Part shown: piece after piece, positions 1-8,616 of the stretch
Position numbering within the stretch: the stretch's first letter is position 1
Layout of the letters: every line of letters starts with the position of its first letter
Source: Bacillota bacterium
Lineage (GTDB): Bacteria; Bacillota; UBA4882; UBA8346
Reading direction: 5' to 3'
Assembly (NCBI GenBank): GCA_023410535.1
Contig: JAEYPR010000010.1
Coordinates: 310,001-374,000 of the forward strand
DNA length: 64,000 bases
The notes under the pieces: model-generated
Seen by the model: the letters and a program-made list of their open reading frames with translations, nothing else
Told to the model about the DNA's origin: nothing
The model's database searches: none
Position numbers and translations under genes: made by a program

Positions 1-51
1 CCCTTCCGGAATTACCGACTAAAAGTCCAAACGGAATCTAGGTGATTCATT

Positions 52-231
52 TTGGTAGTTAGGGTTGTATTGGTTGGATTTGAAGAAGATTTCGGTGTGA
101 TTAAATTGAATAATGGTACAATTATCCGTACACCACGTTCCCTCCTTCCCTACGACGCAAAAGCCGGGGATGTTATTAAAATTCGAGTCGATAAAGACGC
201 GACAATCCGTCAAAAAAATTTCAAATCGTAA
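52..231 (+). CDS. DUF3006 family small protein
   Basis: A 59-residue protein read from a TTG start at 52. An AGGTG ribosome-binding site lies seven bases upstream and an in-frame stop at 43-45 rules out a longer form. The pattern VGFEEDFGVIKLNNGT followed by IRTPRSLLP and a GDVIKIRVDKD tail is typical of the DUF3006 family: short proteins that begin with an 'I-D-R-x-E-x-x-x-A-V' type strand and a PRSLLP core. Function is unknown. In other Bacillota members are often encoded next to ComEC-like metallo-hydrolases, which may lie just outside this window. An intrinsic terminator follows. Family call is by eye; the non-ATG start is the only weak point. Confidence 0.72.
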   Translation: MVVRVVLVGFEEDFGVIKLNNGTIIRTPRSLLPYDAKAGDVIKIRVDKDATIRQKNFKS

Positions 232-323
232 CCTATCGCTATCCTATGATTGATTTGGGCATTAATACTTGTGTTCCACCTATGCGTATAAGGATAGGAA
301 AGGCATCAATTATTTGGTAATTT

Positions 324-347
324 AAAAGCCCCGTAAGGGGCTTTTTT
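324..347 (+). terminator. Intrinsic terminator after the DUF3006 gene
   Basis: AAAAGCCCC, a GTAA loop, then GGGGCTTTTTT. It ends the rightward DUF3006 transcript and abuts the stop codon of the leftward small gene at 350. Confidence 0.85.
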
Positions 348-349
348 GT

Positions 350-520
350 TTAGTCCGACCATCTCATATAATCAATCCCGGGATCGACTTTCGGCGCTTC
401 ACTTTGATCATCATTGGCTTTGTTTTTTGGTTGAGTCAACTCGGAAGCAGTCCCTACGTTAGAGTGTTCAGTACTTTGTTTGGTTTTCTTCATGTTTTGA
501 CTTGTTTGATTGGTATTCAT
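350..520 (-). CDS. Small hydrophilic hypothetical protein
   Basis: A 56-residue reading frame with a near-perfect ribosome-binding site (AAGGAGGTGGCTG) just before its ATG at 520. The product is very polar, rich in Asn, Gln, Lys, Ser and Thr, has no hydrophobic segment, and ends in PGIDYMRWSD. No family is recognised. The composition suggests a disordered small protein, possibly spore-associated given the adjacent sspH, but that is a guess. Overlapping longer frames on both strands here lack ribosome-binding sites and look like chance. Confidence 0.6.
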   Translation of the reverse strand: MNTNQTSQNMKKTKQSTEHSNVGTASELTQPKNKANDDQSEAPKVDPGIDYMRWSD

Positions 521-695
521 TCAGCCACCTCCTTCCACTCGTTTATCAACGGTCGTATCTGGGAAAGATCGTTTATAGTATGGGCGATTACCGGGAAAAG
601 CATGAACCAAAATTTCGTCATGATGCCTGACCCCTTGTCAATTGTGGCAGCTGGAAACGTTTTCTGGAGATAATAAAACTGAAGGAGCTGAGAAG

Positions 696-887
696 ATGGA
701 TGCCGATCGGGCAAAACAGATTATGGAATCCCATGGCGTAATTGAAGTATTCTATAACCAAACGCCAATCTGGTTAGAACAAATTAAAAATGACGGTACT
801 GCAGAAGTAACTACGCTGGACTCCCATATACGGTTTGATGTCCCTATCGCCGAGCTGAACGTTGGCGATACCCCGACAATGTACTGA
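696..887 (+). CDS. sspH: Small acid-soluble spore protein, H type
   Basis: A 63-residue protein starting at ATG 696, with GAAGGAGCTG as ribosome-binding site. An in-frame upstream ATG at 642 has none. The sequence opens MDADRAKQIMESHGVIEVFYN, then PIWLEQI and a charged TAEVTTLD stretch, and closes DVPIAELNV. This matches the layout of SspH proteins (RAK-I-x-S near the start, YxGxPI-like core, V-P-x-x-x-L near the end). SspH proteins are minor spore-core proteins made in the forespore; their exact role is not well defined. The gene is single and followed by a strong hairpin terminator shared with the convergent DUF441 gene. Confidence 0.85.
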   Translation: MDADRAKQIMESHGVIEVFYNQTPIWLEQIKNDGTAEVTTLDSHIRFDVPIAELNVGDTPTMY

Positions 888-888
888 A

Positions 889-928
889 AACCAAGAACCG
901 TCAGCAATCTAGCTGACGGTTCTTGGTT
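889..928. terminator. Bidirectional terminator between sspH and the DUF441 gene
   Basis: A 17-bp perfect inverted repeat (AACCAAGAACCGTCAGC and its complement) around a short AATCT loop, lying between convergent genes. Confidence 0.8.
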
Positions 929-942
929 CACTTCGTGTTCGC

Positions 943-1452
943 TTAAACCTTTTCAATTAATTTCGCCAAAACTGCTAATAACCCCGAAGTAATCAGCGGT
1001 CCTACCGGAACTCCTCCCCAAAAAGCCGCCGCGATCACGGCCCCTAATACCAAAGCCGGCATGACATCAGCATGACCCTGACTGGTTAAAAACTGCAATC
1101 CTAATCCGCTAAGGTACGTCGTTAATAACGAGAGCAGCAATGCCGCCAGACCTACCCATGAAGTAAATACTTTACCCAAAGCCCCAAAGCTAATCTTTCC
1201 CGAGGCTAATGGCACCAAAATTGCGGCGATTAAAAGAGTCAGCCCCCAAAACATCCCTGACTTTTCCAGCCAAGGTAATACAAGACCTTCTGTTTGCAAC
1301 AGTTTTGCGATTAACAGTACCCCCGCGCCGACCGCTACGGCATTCGCCTGCCCCAAGACCGCAATCGCGAATATCGCCAATAATAAATAGGTCGAATCCA
1401 AATTGAACAAACCTTCTTCCGCATTTAGCGCCGGTTGATTTTGTTTATCCAA
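943..1452 (-). CDS. DUF441 family membrane protein
   Basis: Up to 169 residues with about four hydrophobic segments (roughly residues 20-45, 65-90, 95-125 and 130-165) rich in Ala, Leu, Gly and Val. The glycine motifs ('WGGVPVGPLITSG') are typical of DUF441 (YeaL-type) inner-membrane proteins of unknown function. The start is uncertain. The longest form uses TTG at 1452 with a poor ribosome-binding site. A TTG about 18 codons in, preceded by GGAAGAAGG, would give a more family-like N-terminus beginning at the first membrane segment. It is transcribed toward sspH and ends at the shared hairpin. Confidence 0.75.
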   Translation of the reverse strand: MDKQNQPALNAEEGLFNLDSTYLLLAIFAIAVLGQANAVAVGAGVLLIAKLLQTEGLVLPWLEKSGMFWGLTLLIAAILVPLASGKISFGALGKVFTSWVGLAALLLSLLTTYLSGLGLQFLTSQGHADVMPALVLGAVIAAAFWGGVPVGPLITSGLLAVLAKLIEKV

Positions 1453-1486
1453 TTAAGATCTATTCGCCGTATCCTAAAAAATCACC

Positions 1487-1516
1487 AAAAAAGCCGTTCG
1501 AATTGAACAGCTTTTA
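1487..1516 (-). terminator. Intrinsic terminator after the HD hydrolase gene
   Basis: On the minus strand AAAAGCTGTTC, loop AATTC, GAACGGCTTTTTT; one internal mismatch, clear T-run. Confidence 0.7.
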
Positions 1517-1530
1517 CTTCACCACACTAC

Positions 1531-2112
1531 TTACGCCACATACCCTTTCAAGCCGATCGCTTCAGCAACCGTCTGCATTCCGAGGATGGTTTCGGCGATC
1601 ACTTCGTCGAGCTCCATTCCGATGAGGGCTGCTCCGTCAATGATTACGTCACGGTTGACGCCGGCAGCAAAACTTTTTTCTTTCCATTTCTTCTTTACGG
1701 ACTTCAATTCGATATCAAGAATGCTCTTACTGGGACGGACTAAAGCGGCGGCGGCGATCAATCCGGTGAGTTCGTCAATGGTATAAAGCACCTTCTCCAA
1801 CTGCGTATGCGGCTCAACATCATTCACTAGCTTCCAACCGTGACTTTCAATTGCCCGGATATAGCTTTCCGGCCAGTTCCGTTCCGTCAAAATCTCTCGG
1901 CATTTAAAACAATGTTGTTCTGGAAATTGTTCATAATCAAGATCATGAACCAGTCCAATCAATCCCCAAAGTTCAGGGTCTTCCCCAAATTTACAAGCGA
2001 AATGCCTCATCACTGCCTCTACTGCCAACCCATGCCGGATCAGACTTTCGTTCTGATTGAACTCGGTTAAAAGCGCAAAAGCTTGGTCGCGATCGGGGGT
2101 AAAGTACGGCAT
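1531..2112 (-). CDS. HD-domain metal-dependent phosphohydrolase
   Basis: 193 residues. Metal-binding HD-superfamily residues are visible: His27 (LIRHGLAV), His56-Asp57 (LVHDLDYEQ), His91 (ESHGW) and Asp113 (YTIDELTG). HD proteins of this short, single-domain type hydrolyse phosphate esters or nucleotides; the substrate cannot be told from sequence. A C-terminal segment (IDGAALIGMELDEVIAETI) is common in the HDIG-type family of Clostridia. It is a single-gene unit with its own terminator. About 250 bp upstream, before the next gene's terminator, is non-coding and should hold the promoter. Confidence 0.85.
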   Translation of the reverse strand: MPYFTPDRDQAFALLTEFNQNESLIRHGLAVEAVMRHFACKFGEDPELWGLIGLVHDLDYEQFPEQHCFKCREILTERNWPESYIRAIESHGWKLVNDVEPHTQLEKVLYTIDELTGLIAAAALVRPSKSILDIELKSVKKKWKEKSFAAGVNRDVIIDGAALIGMELDEVIAETILGMQTVAEAIGLKGYVA

Positions 2113-2321
2113 TGTTAATCCTTCTTTCCAAAATATTCACGATGCAAAGCGTTTCAGACTTTGTTTTTCCTTGAGTCGATTCGATCCACGACCCAAAAAC
2201 GACCTCATTTCTATTTATCATATTCCCAAGTTAATCATAAATCAAGCTTCGAAGTCCCAAAACGTGAATAATTGTTTATCCTCGAGTTTTTACCCTATTC
2301 TCAACCCGTGTCGGAAGAAAG

Positions 2322-2352
2322 AAAAAACGCCGCAGCAAAAGCTGTGGCGTCA
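2322..2352 (-). terminator. Intrinsic terminator of the glutamate-synthase-family gene
   Basis: Minus strand: ACGCCACAGC, TTTT loop, GCTGCGGCGT followed by TTTTTTC. Confidence 0.88.
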
Positions 2353-2374
2353 GTATCTTTGATAATAATCGTGT

Positions 2375-3970
2375 TTACTTTTTCTTTAGAATTTCCAATG
2401 CTTCAGCCCGATACGATTGCATTAAATAAGGTATCCCGGTAACTTGCGCACATTCCTCAGTTAACGACATAAGATCGTTCCGAGAAATCGCTGGAATGTT
2501 AAAACAACGCGCTCCAGCCATCAACTGTTGCAACCCGACCTTTAATTTATCGGCGTAACTATAGATTCCGATTGCCCCAAGCGGTATTTGTTTTATTTTG
2601 GATTCCCCGACCAAATTTTTCACTTTTTCATAACAGACAAAAATCTCTTCCGGAGTTGTTCCGAACTCACTGACTGTCTTCGGAAGATCCTTTTGTTCCA
2701 TCCATTTCGCAATATTTTTGCCGACCATCCCCGGTATCATTAATGCCCTTCCCATACAAACAGCTTTCACATAGGGAGCTCCGAGCGCTAATGCCTTGAA
2801 AATACCGTCTTCGGAACTAAACCCTCCGGCAAAAGCAAGGTCGGGGACGCGCTCATTGTTGTCATTTAAAATATTGGCAAACTCACAAGCTGCTGAATGC
2901 AGGTATAACGAAGGCATCCCCCATTCTTCCATCATTCGCCACGGGCTCATTCCTGTCCCACCGGAAGAGCCATCAATCGTTAATAAATCAATCTTTGCTT
3001 TGGACGACCATTTTAACGCCATAGCTAATTCTCGCAGGCCATAGGCGCCCGTTTTAAGGGTTATTCGTTTAAAGCCAAGTTTACGTAGACGTTCGATCTC
3101 CGTCATGAATCCTTCTTCACTGACAAAACCCAAACGGCTGTGACGTTCAAACTCTTTAATCGCCCCATCCTTAAAAGCTGCTTGAACAACCGGATCAGAA
3201 GGATCCGGGGTAATAATATAACCGCGGCGTTGCAGTTCGAGCGCACGTTCCAATGAATTTACTTTGATTTCGCCGCCAATACACTTGGCGCCTTGTCCCC
3301 ATTTTAATTCGATCGTTTCGATTCCATGTTTATTTAATACGTATTCAGCGACACCGAGACGAGTATCTTCGACATTCATTTGAATCAAGATCTCGCCTTT
3401 CCCATGATAATATTGCTTATATGTAGCAATTCGCCGATCCATTTCCGGAGATTCTTTAATTTTATAATTACTGTCAAGCACCAACCCCGGATCAATACCA
3501 CAGACATTTTCACCACACACAATTGTTATTCCGGAAATGGCTGCGCCGACTGCAAAATGCTCCCAGTTCTTCCGAGCAATCTCCGTCGAGCCCAAAGCTC
3601 CTGTAAAAACAGGGACATCCATGCCGACTTTAATATCCCAGCCATAACTTGTTTCCGTGGTGACAGAAGGAAAGATTGCCGTATCCGAATTTGCGGAAAC
3701 TCCTTCCGGCAGTCCTTTGGCCCCAAGCGCGTAACCATGAATATTCAAATGCGAATAATCAATTGGGTAATCTTTGTCGCCGCCCGCCGTAACTTCACCA
3801 AACGGTCCCGGATAAATTACCTCGCGTCCCCGAAAAGTCGCTTTGAATACCTCACAGTTCCCCCGACAACCGTCAACACATCGCGAGCAGATACCACTTA
3901 CCGGCGCAACATCTTTAGAACGGTTAGCGGTCCTCGTGGCTTCATTGGCATTTGGTCGTTGCAAATTCAA
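2375..3970 (-). CDS. FMN-binding glutamate synthase family protein
   Basis: 531 residues from a TTG at 3970, chosen because AGAAAGGGG lies ten bases upstream; a longer in-frame start at 4015 has no such site. The N-terminus has a cysteine cluster of pattern CxxCxxxCxxxC (CSRCVDGCRGNC) likely to hold an Fe-S centre. The remainder matches the central and FMN domains of glutamate synthase: IELKWGQGAKCIGGE, IDGSSGGTGMSP and a C-terminal ALGAPYVKAVCMGRALM. There is no amidotransferase domain. Stand-alone proteins of this type are common in anaerobes; their true reaction is often not established, so glutamate formation is only presumed. Single gene, own terminator. Confidence 0.85.
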   Translation of the reverse strand: MNLQRPNANEATRTANRSKDVAPVSGICSRCVDGCRGNCEVFKATFRGREVIYPGPFGEVTAGGDKDYPIDYSHLNIHGYALGAKGLPEGVSANSDTAIFPSVTTETSYGWDIKVGMDVPVFTGALGSTEIARKNWEHFAVGAAISGITIVCGENVCGIDPGLVLDSNYKIKESPEMDRRIATYKQYYHGKGEILIQMNVEDTRLGVAEYVLNKHGIETIELKWGQGAKCIGGEIKVNSLERALELQRRGYIITPDPSDPVVQAAFKDGAIKEFERHSRLGFVSEEGFMTEIERLRKLGFKRITLKTGAYGLRELAMALKWSSKAKIDLLTIDGSSGGTGMSPWRMMEEWGMPSLYLHSAACEFANILNDNNERVPDLAFAGGFSSEDGIFKALALGAPYVKAVCMGRALMIPGMVGKNIAKWMEQKDLPKTVSEFGTTPEEIFVCYEKVKNLVGESKIKQIPLGAIGIYSYADKLKVGLQQLMAGARCFNIPAISRNDLMSLTEECAQVTGIPYLMQSYRAEALEILKKK

Positions 3971-4015
3971 GGTAAAAAACCCCTTTCTTATGATAGTCGA
4001 TTCATATAAAAACAA

Positions 4016-4317
4016 CTTTTACATAGTGAAAATTGTTTTTATATATAAATATTATTGAAATATTATCCAAATGTCAATGTAATTCGATAATATATTCTAT
4101 TTAGTGAAGTATCAGGTATTAATTGGCGCTTTTCCAAGTCCTCTATTGCTAGATTTTCACTTAATTGCTAATAAATAAACCTTTCATTACATTTTCAAAT
4201 GGTTATAATTATACATATCATTTTTGACTTCTTTACCATCAGGATTGTTATACATAAGTAGTTTCCATCATTTTGATACCAGACGGAAACTGCTTTCAAT
4301 CTGTTTGGAGGTAATGA
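4016..4317. promoter_or_regulatory. AT-rich divergent intergenic region with a predicted sigma-A promoter for the subtilase
   Basis: About 300 bp with no gene, separating divergent transcripts. On the plus strand TTGACT at 4224-4229 is followed after 18-19 bases by TTATAC/TATACA at 4248-4254, a plausible promoter. An AGTTTCC / GGAAACT inverted repeat (4260-4266 and 4285-4291) lies between it and the GGAGG site of the subtilase and could be a leader hairpin. Confidence 0.5.
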
Positions 4318-6156
4318 ATGAAAACGATTATTAAAAATAACAAAACCCACTGTTTCTTGGTCATGTTATTAACTGCTTTCAGCAGTATCCTTTTTCCCCA
4401 AGCAACCCAGGCGATGGTCAGCCTTACTCCGGCTAACGATAAAGCTCCGACAATTATCGTAAAAGATAGTCAATCCAAAGCGGTTATTTATCAACGAAAC
4501 GGAGTTTATTATTACGGATATGGAAGTTCTCCACAACAAATCGTCACCAACGGTGAAATCCGTCCGCGCGAAATTATCGTAAAATATAAAGGGGATCCAA
4601 CCGTTGCCACCACGAATGCGAACGGATCGATTACTGCAACCGCTGAGAAGAATAACGGTACCCTTAAGTCGGTTAATAATCTACTGCATATCGCAATGGT
4701 TAAATTAACCGAGGATAAAAATTATTTTCAAACCTTACAAGCTCTGAAAAATAATCCTGATGTTGAGTACGCTGAACCGAACTATGTATTACACGCCCAA
4801 TCCCGGCCCAATGATACCCGTTATTCCGAACAATGGGGTCCGGTGATGACTCAAGCCGAACCTGCCTGGGATAAAGTAGACCCGGCCAAACGCGCTTCCG
4901 TTACGATCGCTGTTTTAGATACCGGAATCAATAAAAATCATGAGGATTTGCAAAACAGCATTGTTCCCGGATATGACTTTGTCAATAATGACAGCGACCC
5001 CACTGACGGCCAAGGACATGGTACCCATGTTTCAGGAATTGCCGCGGCATTGACCAATAATGCCAAAGGAATTGCCGGTGTCGCCGGCGGCAGTAAAATT
5101 ATGCCCGTTAAAGTGCTCGATGACAATGGGTCCGGTGATTTAAACACGATTATTAATGGAATAAAATATGCTGCCGATCATGGCGCGAAAGTAATTAGCA
5201 TGAGCTTAGGCGGACCGGGTACCAGTCAAGCGATGCAAGAAGCGGTTAATTATGCCCTCAATCGCGGCGTTAATGTCGTGGCGGCTTCCGGCAATGATAA
5301 CGGCGCGGTTAATCTCCCCGGTAATTGTAACGGTGTAATTACCGTTGGCGCCATTGATAACACTGGCAACCGGGCAAGTTATTCCAATTATGGCCGGGAA
5401 CTTGATGTTACAGCACCCGGTTCCCAAATTCTAAGTACGTATATTGGCGGAGCTTCAGCTTACACGTATATGAGCGGAACGTCGATGGCAACTCCATTTG
5501 TCTCGGGAGTCGTAGCCTTGGTTCGGGCTGCCAACCCCAATCTCTCCGCCACCGCCGTGAATACGTTAATTCAACAAGCAGTGACTGATAAAGGGGCGGC
5601 CGGTTTTGATAATTACTATGGATTCGGACTGATCAACGTGAATAAAGCAGTGGATTTGGCGTTAAACAATACCGGAAATCCGGCTCCTACACCAACTCCC
5701 GCACCAACACCGACTCCGGTCCCGCAACCAACACCAGTGCCAACGCCTGCACCCGGGCCCCAAATCGATACCAATCTAGCCTTACACAAGAAGGTTATTG
5801 CTTCCTCGATCGAAGGCTCGACCCGGACTGCCGATAAGGCTGTTGACGGCAGTGTCGCGACCCGTTGGGCAAGTGTGGAAAAAGTCGATCCGCAATGGAT
5901 TTATGTCGATTTAGGTAAAATAAGCACCATTCACAAACTTGTTTTACGTTGGGAAACCGCTTATGCGAAATCATATAAGATTCAAGTTTCCAATGACGGT
6001 TCAAACTGGGTTAATGTATACTCGACCGCCAGTGGAAGCGGAGGTACTACCACATTAAGCGGTTCGGTGACCGGTCGTTTTGTCCGGCTCATGGGAACGC
6101 AAAGAGGAACACCTTATGGTTACTCCTTATGGGAATTCGAGGTTTATGGAATATAG
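4318..6156 (+). CDS. Secreted subtilisin-like serine protease with C-terminal discoidin-type domain
   Basis: 612 residues. An N-terminal signal peptide ends near residue 32, and residues about 85-155 form an inhibitor-I9-like propeptide. The S8 catalytic domain shows the full triad: Asp in AVLDTGINKNH, His in GHGTHVSG and Ser in GTSMATPFVSG, with the oxyanion Asn in AASGNDNG. A Pro-Thr-rich linker (about residues 457-480) connects to a roughly 130-residue F5/8 type C (discoidin-like) domain starting NLALHKKV and ending WEFEVYGI, likely a carbohydrate or surface-binding module. It probably acts outside the cell on protein nutrients. Preceded by GGAGG and its own promoter; followed by a terminator. 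Confidence 0.92.
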   Translation: MKTIIKNNKTHCFLVMLLTAFSSILFPQATQAMVSLTPANDKAPTIIVKDSQSKAVIYQRNGVYYYGYGSSPQQIVTNGEIRPREIIVKYKGDPTVATTNANGSITATAEKNNGTLKSVNNLLHIAMVKLTEDKNYFQTLQALKNNPDVEYAEPNYVLHAQSRPNDTRYSEQWGPVMTQAEPAWDKVDPAKRASVTIAVLDTGINKNHEDLQNSIVPGYDFVNNDSDPTDGQGHGTHVSGIAAALTNNAKGIAGVAGGSKIMPVKVLDDNGSGDLNTIINGIKYAADHGAKVISMSLGGPGTSQAMQEAVNYALNRGVNVVAASGNDNGAVNLPGNCNGVITVGAIDNTGNRASYSNYGRELDVTAPGSQILSTYIGGASAYTYMSGTSMATPFVSGVVALVRAANPNLSATAVNTLIQQAVTDKGAAGFDNYYGFGLINVNKAVDLALNNTGNPAPTPTPAPTPTPVPQPTPVPTPAPGPQIDTNLALHKKVIASSIEGSTRTADKAVDGSVATRWASVEKVDPQWIYVDLGKISTIHKLVLRWETAYAKSYKIQVSNDGSNWVNVYSTASGSGGTTTLSGSVTGRFVRLMGTQRGTPYGYSLWEFEVYGI

Positions 6157-6173
6157 AAATCGCTAAAACATTT

Positions 6174-6212
6174 AAAGAGCAGCCACCGATAATAAGGGGC
6201 TGCTCTTTTCGC
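6174..6212 (+). terminator. Intrinsic terminator after the subtilase gene
   Basis: AAAGAGCAGCC, loop, GGGGCTGCTCTTTT. Confidence 0.8.
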
Positions 6213-6338
6213 AAAAATTTTATCAATCCGTGTATACCCGAAGATTGCCGCAAATAAAGATATATGGATCGCTGACAAAGTGATTTGAATACGCATTGAC
6301 ATATGATTGATAAAAATGCAAAGTGAGACGATGGGCAT

Positions 6339-7262
6339 TTGAAGAGTCTTGATTGGAAGAGACTAGTTTTGCTATTGGTTTTATTTTTAGTCGGTATTTT
6401 AAGTGGTGTTTTGGTTTCAAAACACCCTTTGGTTTTCACCAATGCCTTACCGCCGAATCCGCCGCCAGAGATCCAAGATCCGCATCGGTATGGTCGAGTT
6501 GTTACGCAACAGTTGCCATGGGAACTAGACCCAGGGTTTATCAAAGCAATCCATACATATAATACCCCAATTCGTATTGCCGCCTTTCAAACTACTTTAC
6601 CCGATCCCCTGCCCGGTGAAGAATATAACGTCAGTTTAGCCGCCCGAATATTATCGGGAACACTGCTTCAACCAGGAAAAGTGTTCTCCATGAACTCGCA
6701 GATCGGTCCCTATTCAATGAAACAAGGTTTTCAACAAGGCCCAACCTATGTTGGCCCACAAGTCTTTCTGTCAACCGGCGGCGGTGTTTGCAAAATCGCA
6801 TCCACCCTATACAATGTCGCCATATTAGCCAATACCACCATTGTCGAACGCCACCCCCATAGCATGCTGGTTCCCTATGTTCCCGCCGGTCAGGATGCAA
6901 CAGTTTATACGGGTGTCAAGGATTTCCGTTTTAAAAACAATTACGGCTTTCCCATTCTGATTTGGTCGCAAACAAAAGGGAACACCCTCTTTATTGCTTT
7001 TTACGGATTAACCAAACCACCAGAGATTAAATGGCGGCATCAGATATTAAATCGCCAAAAAACCTATAAAGTTTATCGCTACAATAAAAATCTATCACCC
7101 GGTGAAGAAAAAATTGTCGTCCCAGGTGCGGACGGCATGTTGGTAAAATCATGGATTACCATTACCGAGTCCAATGGTATCTCCAATGAAAAATATCTTG
7201 GCGCCGATTATTACCGTCCTTTACCATACGTAATTGAGCGGGGACGTCCTCAACATTGGTAA
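6339..7262 (+). CDS. VanW family protein
   Basis: 307 residues from a TTG at 6339 (the nearby upstream ATG runs into a stop). One N-terminal membrane anchor (about residues 8-27) is followed by an extracytoplasmic region. The VanW signature is clear: FSMNSQIGPYSMKQGFQQGPTYVG, then the conserved GGGVCKIASTLYNVA and ERHPHSM, and further on YGFPILIWS. Proteins of this family occur in cell-envelope contexts and sometimes in vancomycin-resistance clusters, but their biochemical role is unknown. There is no van operon here. The EamA gene starts 25 bp downstream, so the two are probably co-transcribed. Confidence 0.88.
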   Translation: MKSLDWKRLVLLLVLFLVGILSGVLVSKHPLVFTNALPPNPPPEIQDPHRYGRVVTQQLPWELDPGFIKAIHTYNTPIRIAAFQTTLPDPLPGEEYNVSLAARILSGTLLQPGKVFSMNSQIGPYSMKQGFQQGPTYVGPQVFLSTGGGVCKIASTLYNVAILANTTIVERHPHSMLVPYVPAGQDATVYTGVKDFRFKNNYGFPILIWSQTKGNTLFIAFYGLTKPPEIKWRHQILNRQKTYKVYRYNKNLSPGEEKIVVPGADGMLVKSWITITESNGISNEKYLGADYYRPLPYVIERGRPQHW

Positions 7263-7287
7263 TGTTGAGAAAGCTAAGGAGAATTCG

Positions 7288-7716
7288 ATGAATGTGTTAA
7301 TCATTTCCTTCTTTGCGGCCTTATGTTGGGGCATCGCGCCATTGTTTGGAAAAGTTGGCTTGCGCGGCATCAATCCGTATGTCGGATTAACTGCTCGGAC
7401 AATTATCACTGTTTGCTTGGTTAGCGGGCTAATCATCGGCCATGGCGGTTTTGACAAAATTTTTAACATACCGACCAAACGATGGTTTTATCTCGGCATG
7501 GAAGCCTTTTTTGCAACCTTTATTGGCGATTTAGCGTATTACGCGGCAATCAAAAAAGGCGCCATCGGACCCACTTCCTTAATCTTAGCCTCATCCCCAT
7601 TGATAACACTGTGGGTGGGGTGGTTTTTTCTTGGAGAAACCCTAACTCCGCTAAAGATCATTGGCGCTGCTTTTATCATCATCGGACTGGTCTTGATCGG
7701 ATTTAAATCATTTTAA
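7288..7716 (+). CDS. Single-domain EamA/DMT-type transporter
   Basis: 142 residues from ATG 7288, with AAGGAG six bases upstream; a longer in-frame start at 7234 overlaps vanW and lacks a site. The product has about five hydrophobic segments and the EamA pattern 'FFAALCWGIAPLFGKVGLRGINPYVG', then 'GAIGPTSLILASSPLITLWVGWFFLGETLTPLKIIGAAFIIIGLVLIG'. It is half the size of the usual ten-helix drug/metabolite transporters. It therefore likely works as a homodimer, as small EamA proteins do. Substrate unknown. Probably the second gene of the vanW unit. Confidence 0.85.
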   Translation: MNVLIISFFAALCWGIAPLFGKVGLRGINPYVGLTARTIITVCLVSGLIIGHGGFDKIFNIPTKRWFYLGMEAFFATFIGDLAYYAAIKKGAIGPTSLILASSPLITLWVGWFFLGETLTPLKIIGAAFIIIGLVLIGFKSF

Positions 7717-7827
7717 ACTTGGCTTGGCATTGATGTTTTTGGAATGCTTTCATAGATTTACCTTCTACTTTATGCAAATTATTATGTTAAGATGAGGAAT
7801 GTAATTTGCATTAAAGGAGAGATGAAG

Positions 7828-8616
7828 ATGCGTGAATCAAAAGAAACAATGATTGCATTACTCATAACATTATGCCTAGTACTCGCAATTGTAACCGGCG
7901 TTGCATTCATCAATAAATCCCATCGCAAGCAGCTTGCGGAGAACACAACGTCGCCCAAGATTGCATTGCCGATCGCCGCAACCAAACCAAAGGCAACTGC
8001 GGCGCCCGTCCCAGAAAAAGCGAGACCCTTAGAAGCTAAAGAACAGCCAAAAAAGCCACAAACAGTAGTAACCGACAATAACCTGCCTTTAGCTACCATC
8101 CTTAATAACCGGGGCTTAGCCATTAACGGTCATGATTTGGTGATTTACGTCAAAAAAGCGGACAAGTATCTATCCTTGTTTCTTGACGGCCAACTCTTAA
8201 AAACCTACCCGGTTGAACTGGGCGATTCCGGCCCTGGCGATAAGCGGGTTGCCGGTGACCACAAAACGCCGGAAGGCACCTTTTATGTTACTGAAAAACT
8301 TCAAATTCAGCCTTCCGATGAATTTTTAGGCACAAGATGGCTGCGGTTAAGCTACCCCAATGCCGAAGATGCGAACCGCGGATTGGAACAAGGGTTAATT
8401 GACCGGTTCACTTACAATCAGATCGCTGAAGCCATTGCCAATTTGGGTACTCCGCCCCAAAAATCGGCCTTAGGCGGTGGAGTTGGAATTCATGGCGGCA
8501 GTAGAGCAAGTTTGGGTTCGAACTGGACCTATGGTTGTGTGGGATTAACCAACCAAAGCATTGAGGATTTTTATAATTATGTTCAAGTCGGTACCCGGGT
8601 TGTCATTGAAAGCTAA
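7828..8616 (+). CDS. L,D-transpeptidase (YkuD family)
   Basis: 262 residues from ATG 7828, eight bases after AAAGGAG. One N-terminal membrane helix (about 8-28) is followed by an Ala/Pro/Lys-rich spacer and a YkuD domain. The active-site signature is GIHGGSR, then SxGCVGL (YGCVGLTNQ) with the catalytic Cys and the conserved His and Gly. L,D-transpeptidases cross-link or modify peptidoglycan through meso-diaminopimelate. That fits the DapL diaminopimelate route in this window. The 3' end overlaps the convergent glycosyltransferase gene by four bases. Confidence 0.9.
   Translation: MRESKETMIALLITLCLVLAIVTGVAFINKSHRKQLAENTTSPKIALPIAATKPKATAAPVPEKARPLEAKEQPKKPQTVVTDNNLPLATILNNRGLAINGHDLVIYVKKADKYLSLFLDGQLLKTYPVELGDSGPGDKRVAGDHKTPEGTFYVTEKLQIQPSDEFLGTRWLRLSYPNAEDANRGLEQGLIDRFTYNQIAEAIANLGTPPQKSALGGGVGIHGGSRASLGSNWTYGCVGLTNQSIEDFYNYVQVGTRVVIES

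Noticed and set aside
517..714. Minus-strand open frame overlapping the small gene at 350-520
   Set aside because: No ribosome-binding site, and its end overlaps the good site of the 56-residue gene; composition is random.
4260..4291. A c-di-GMP or other known riboswitch ahead of the subtilase
   Set aside because: Only a simple 7-bp inverted repeat is visible; the conserved core sequences of known classes are not present.
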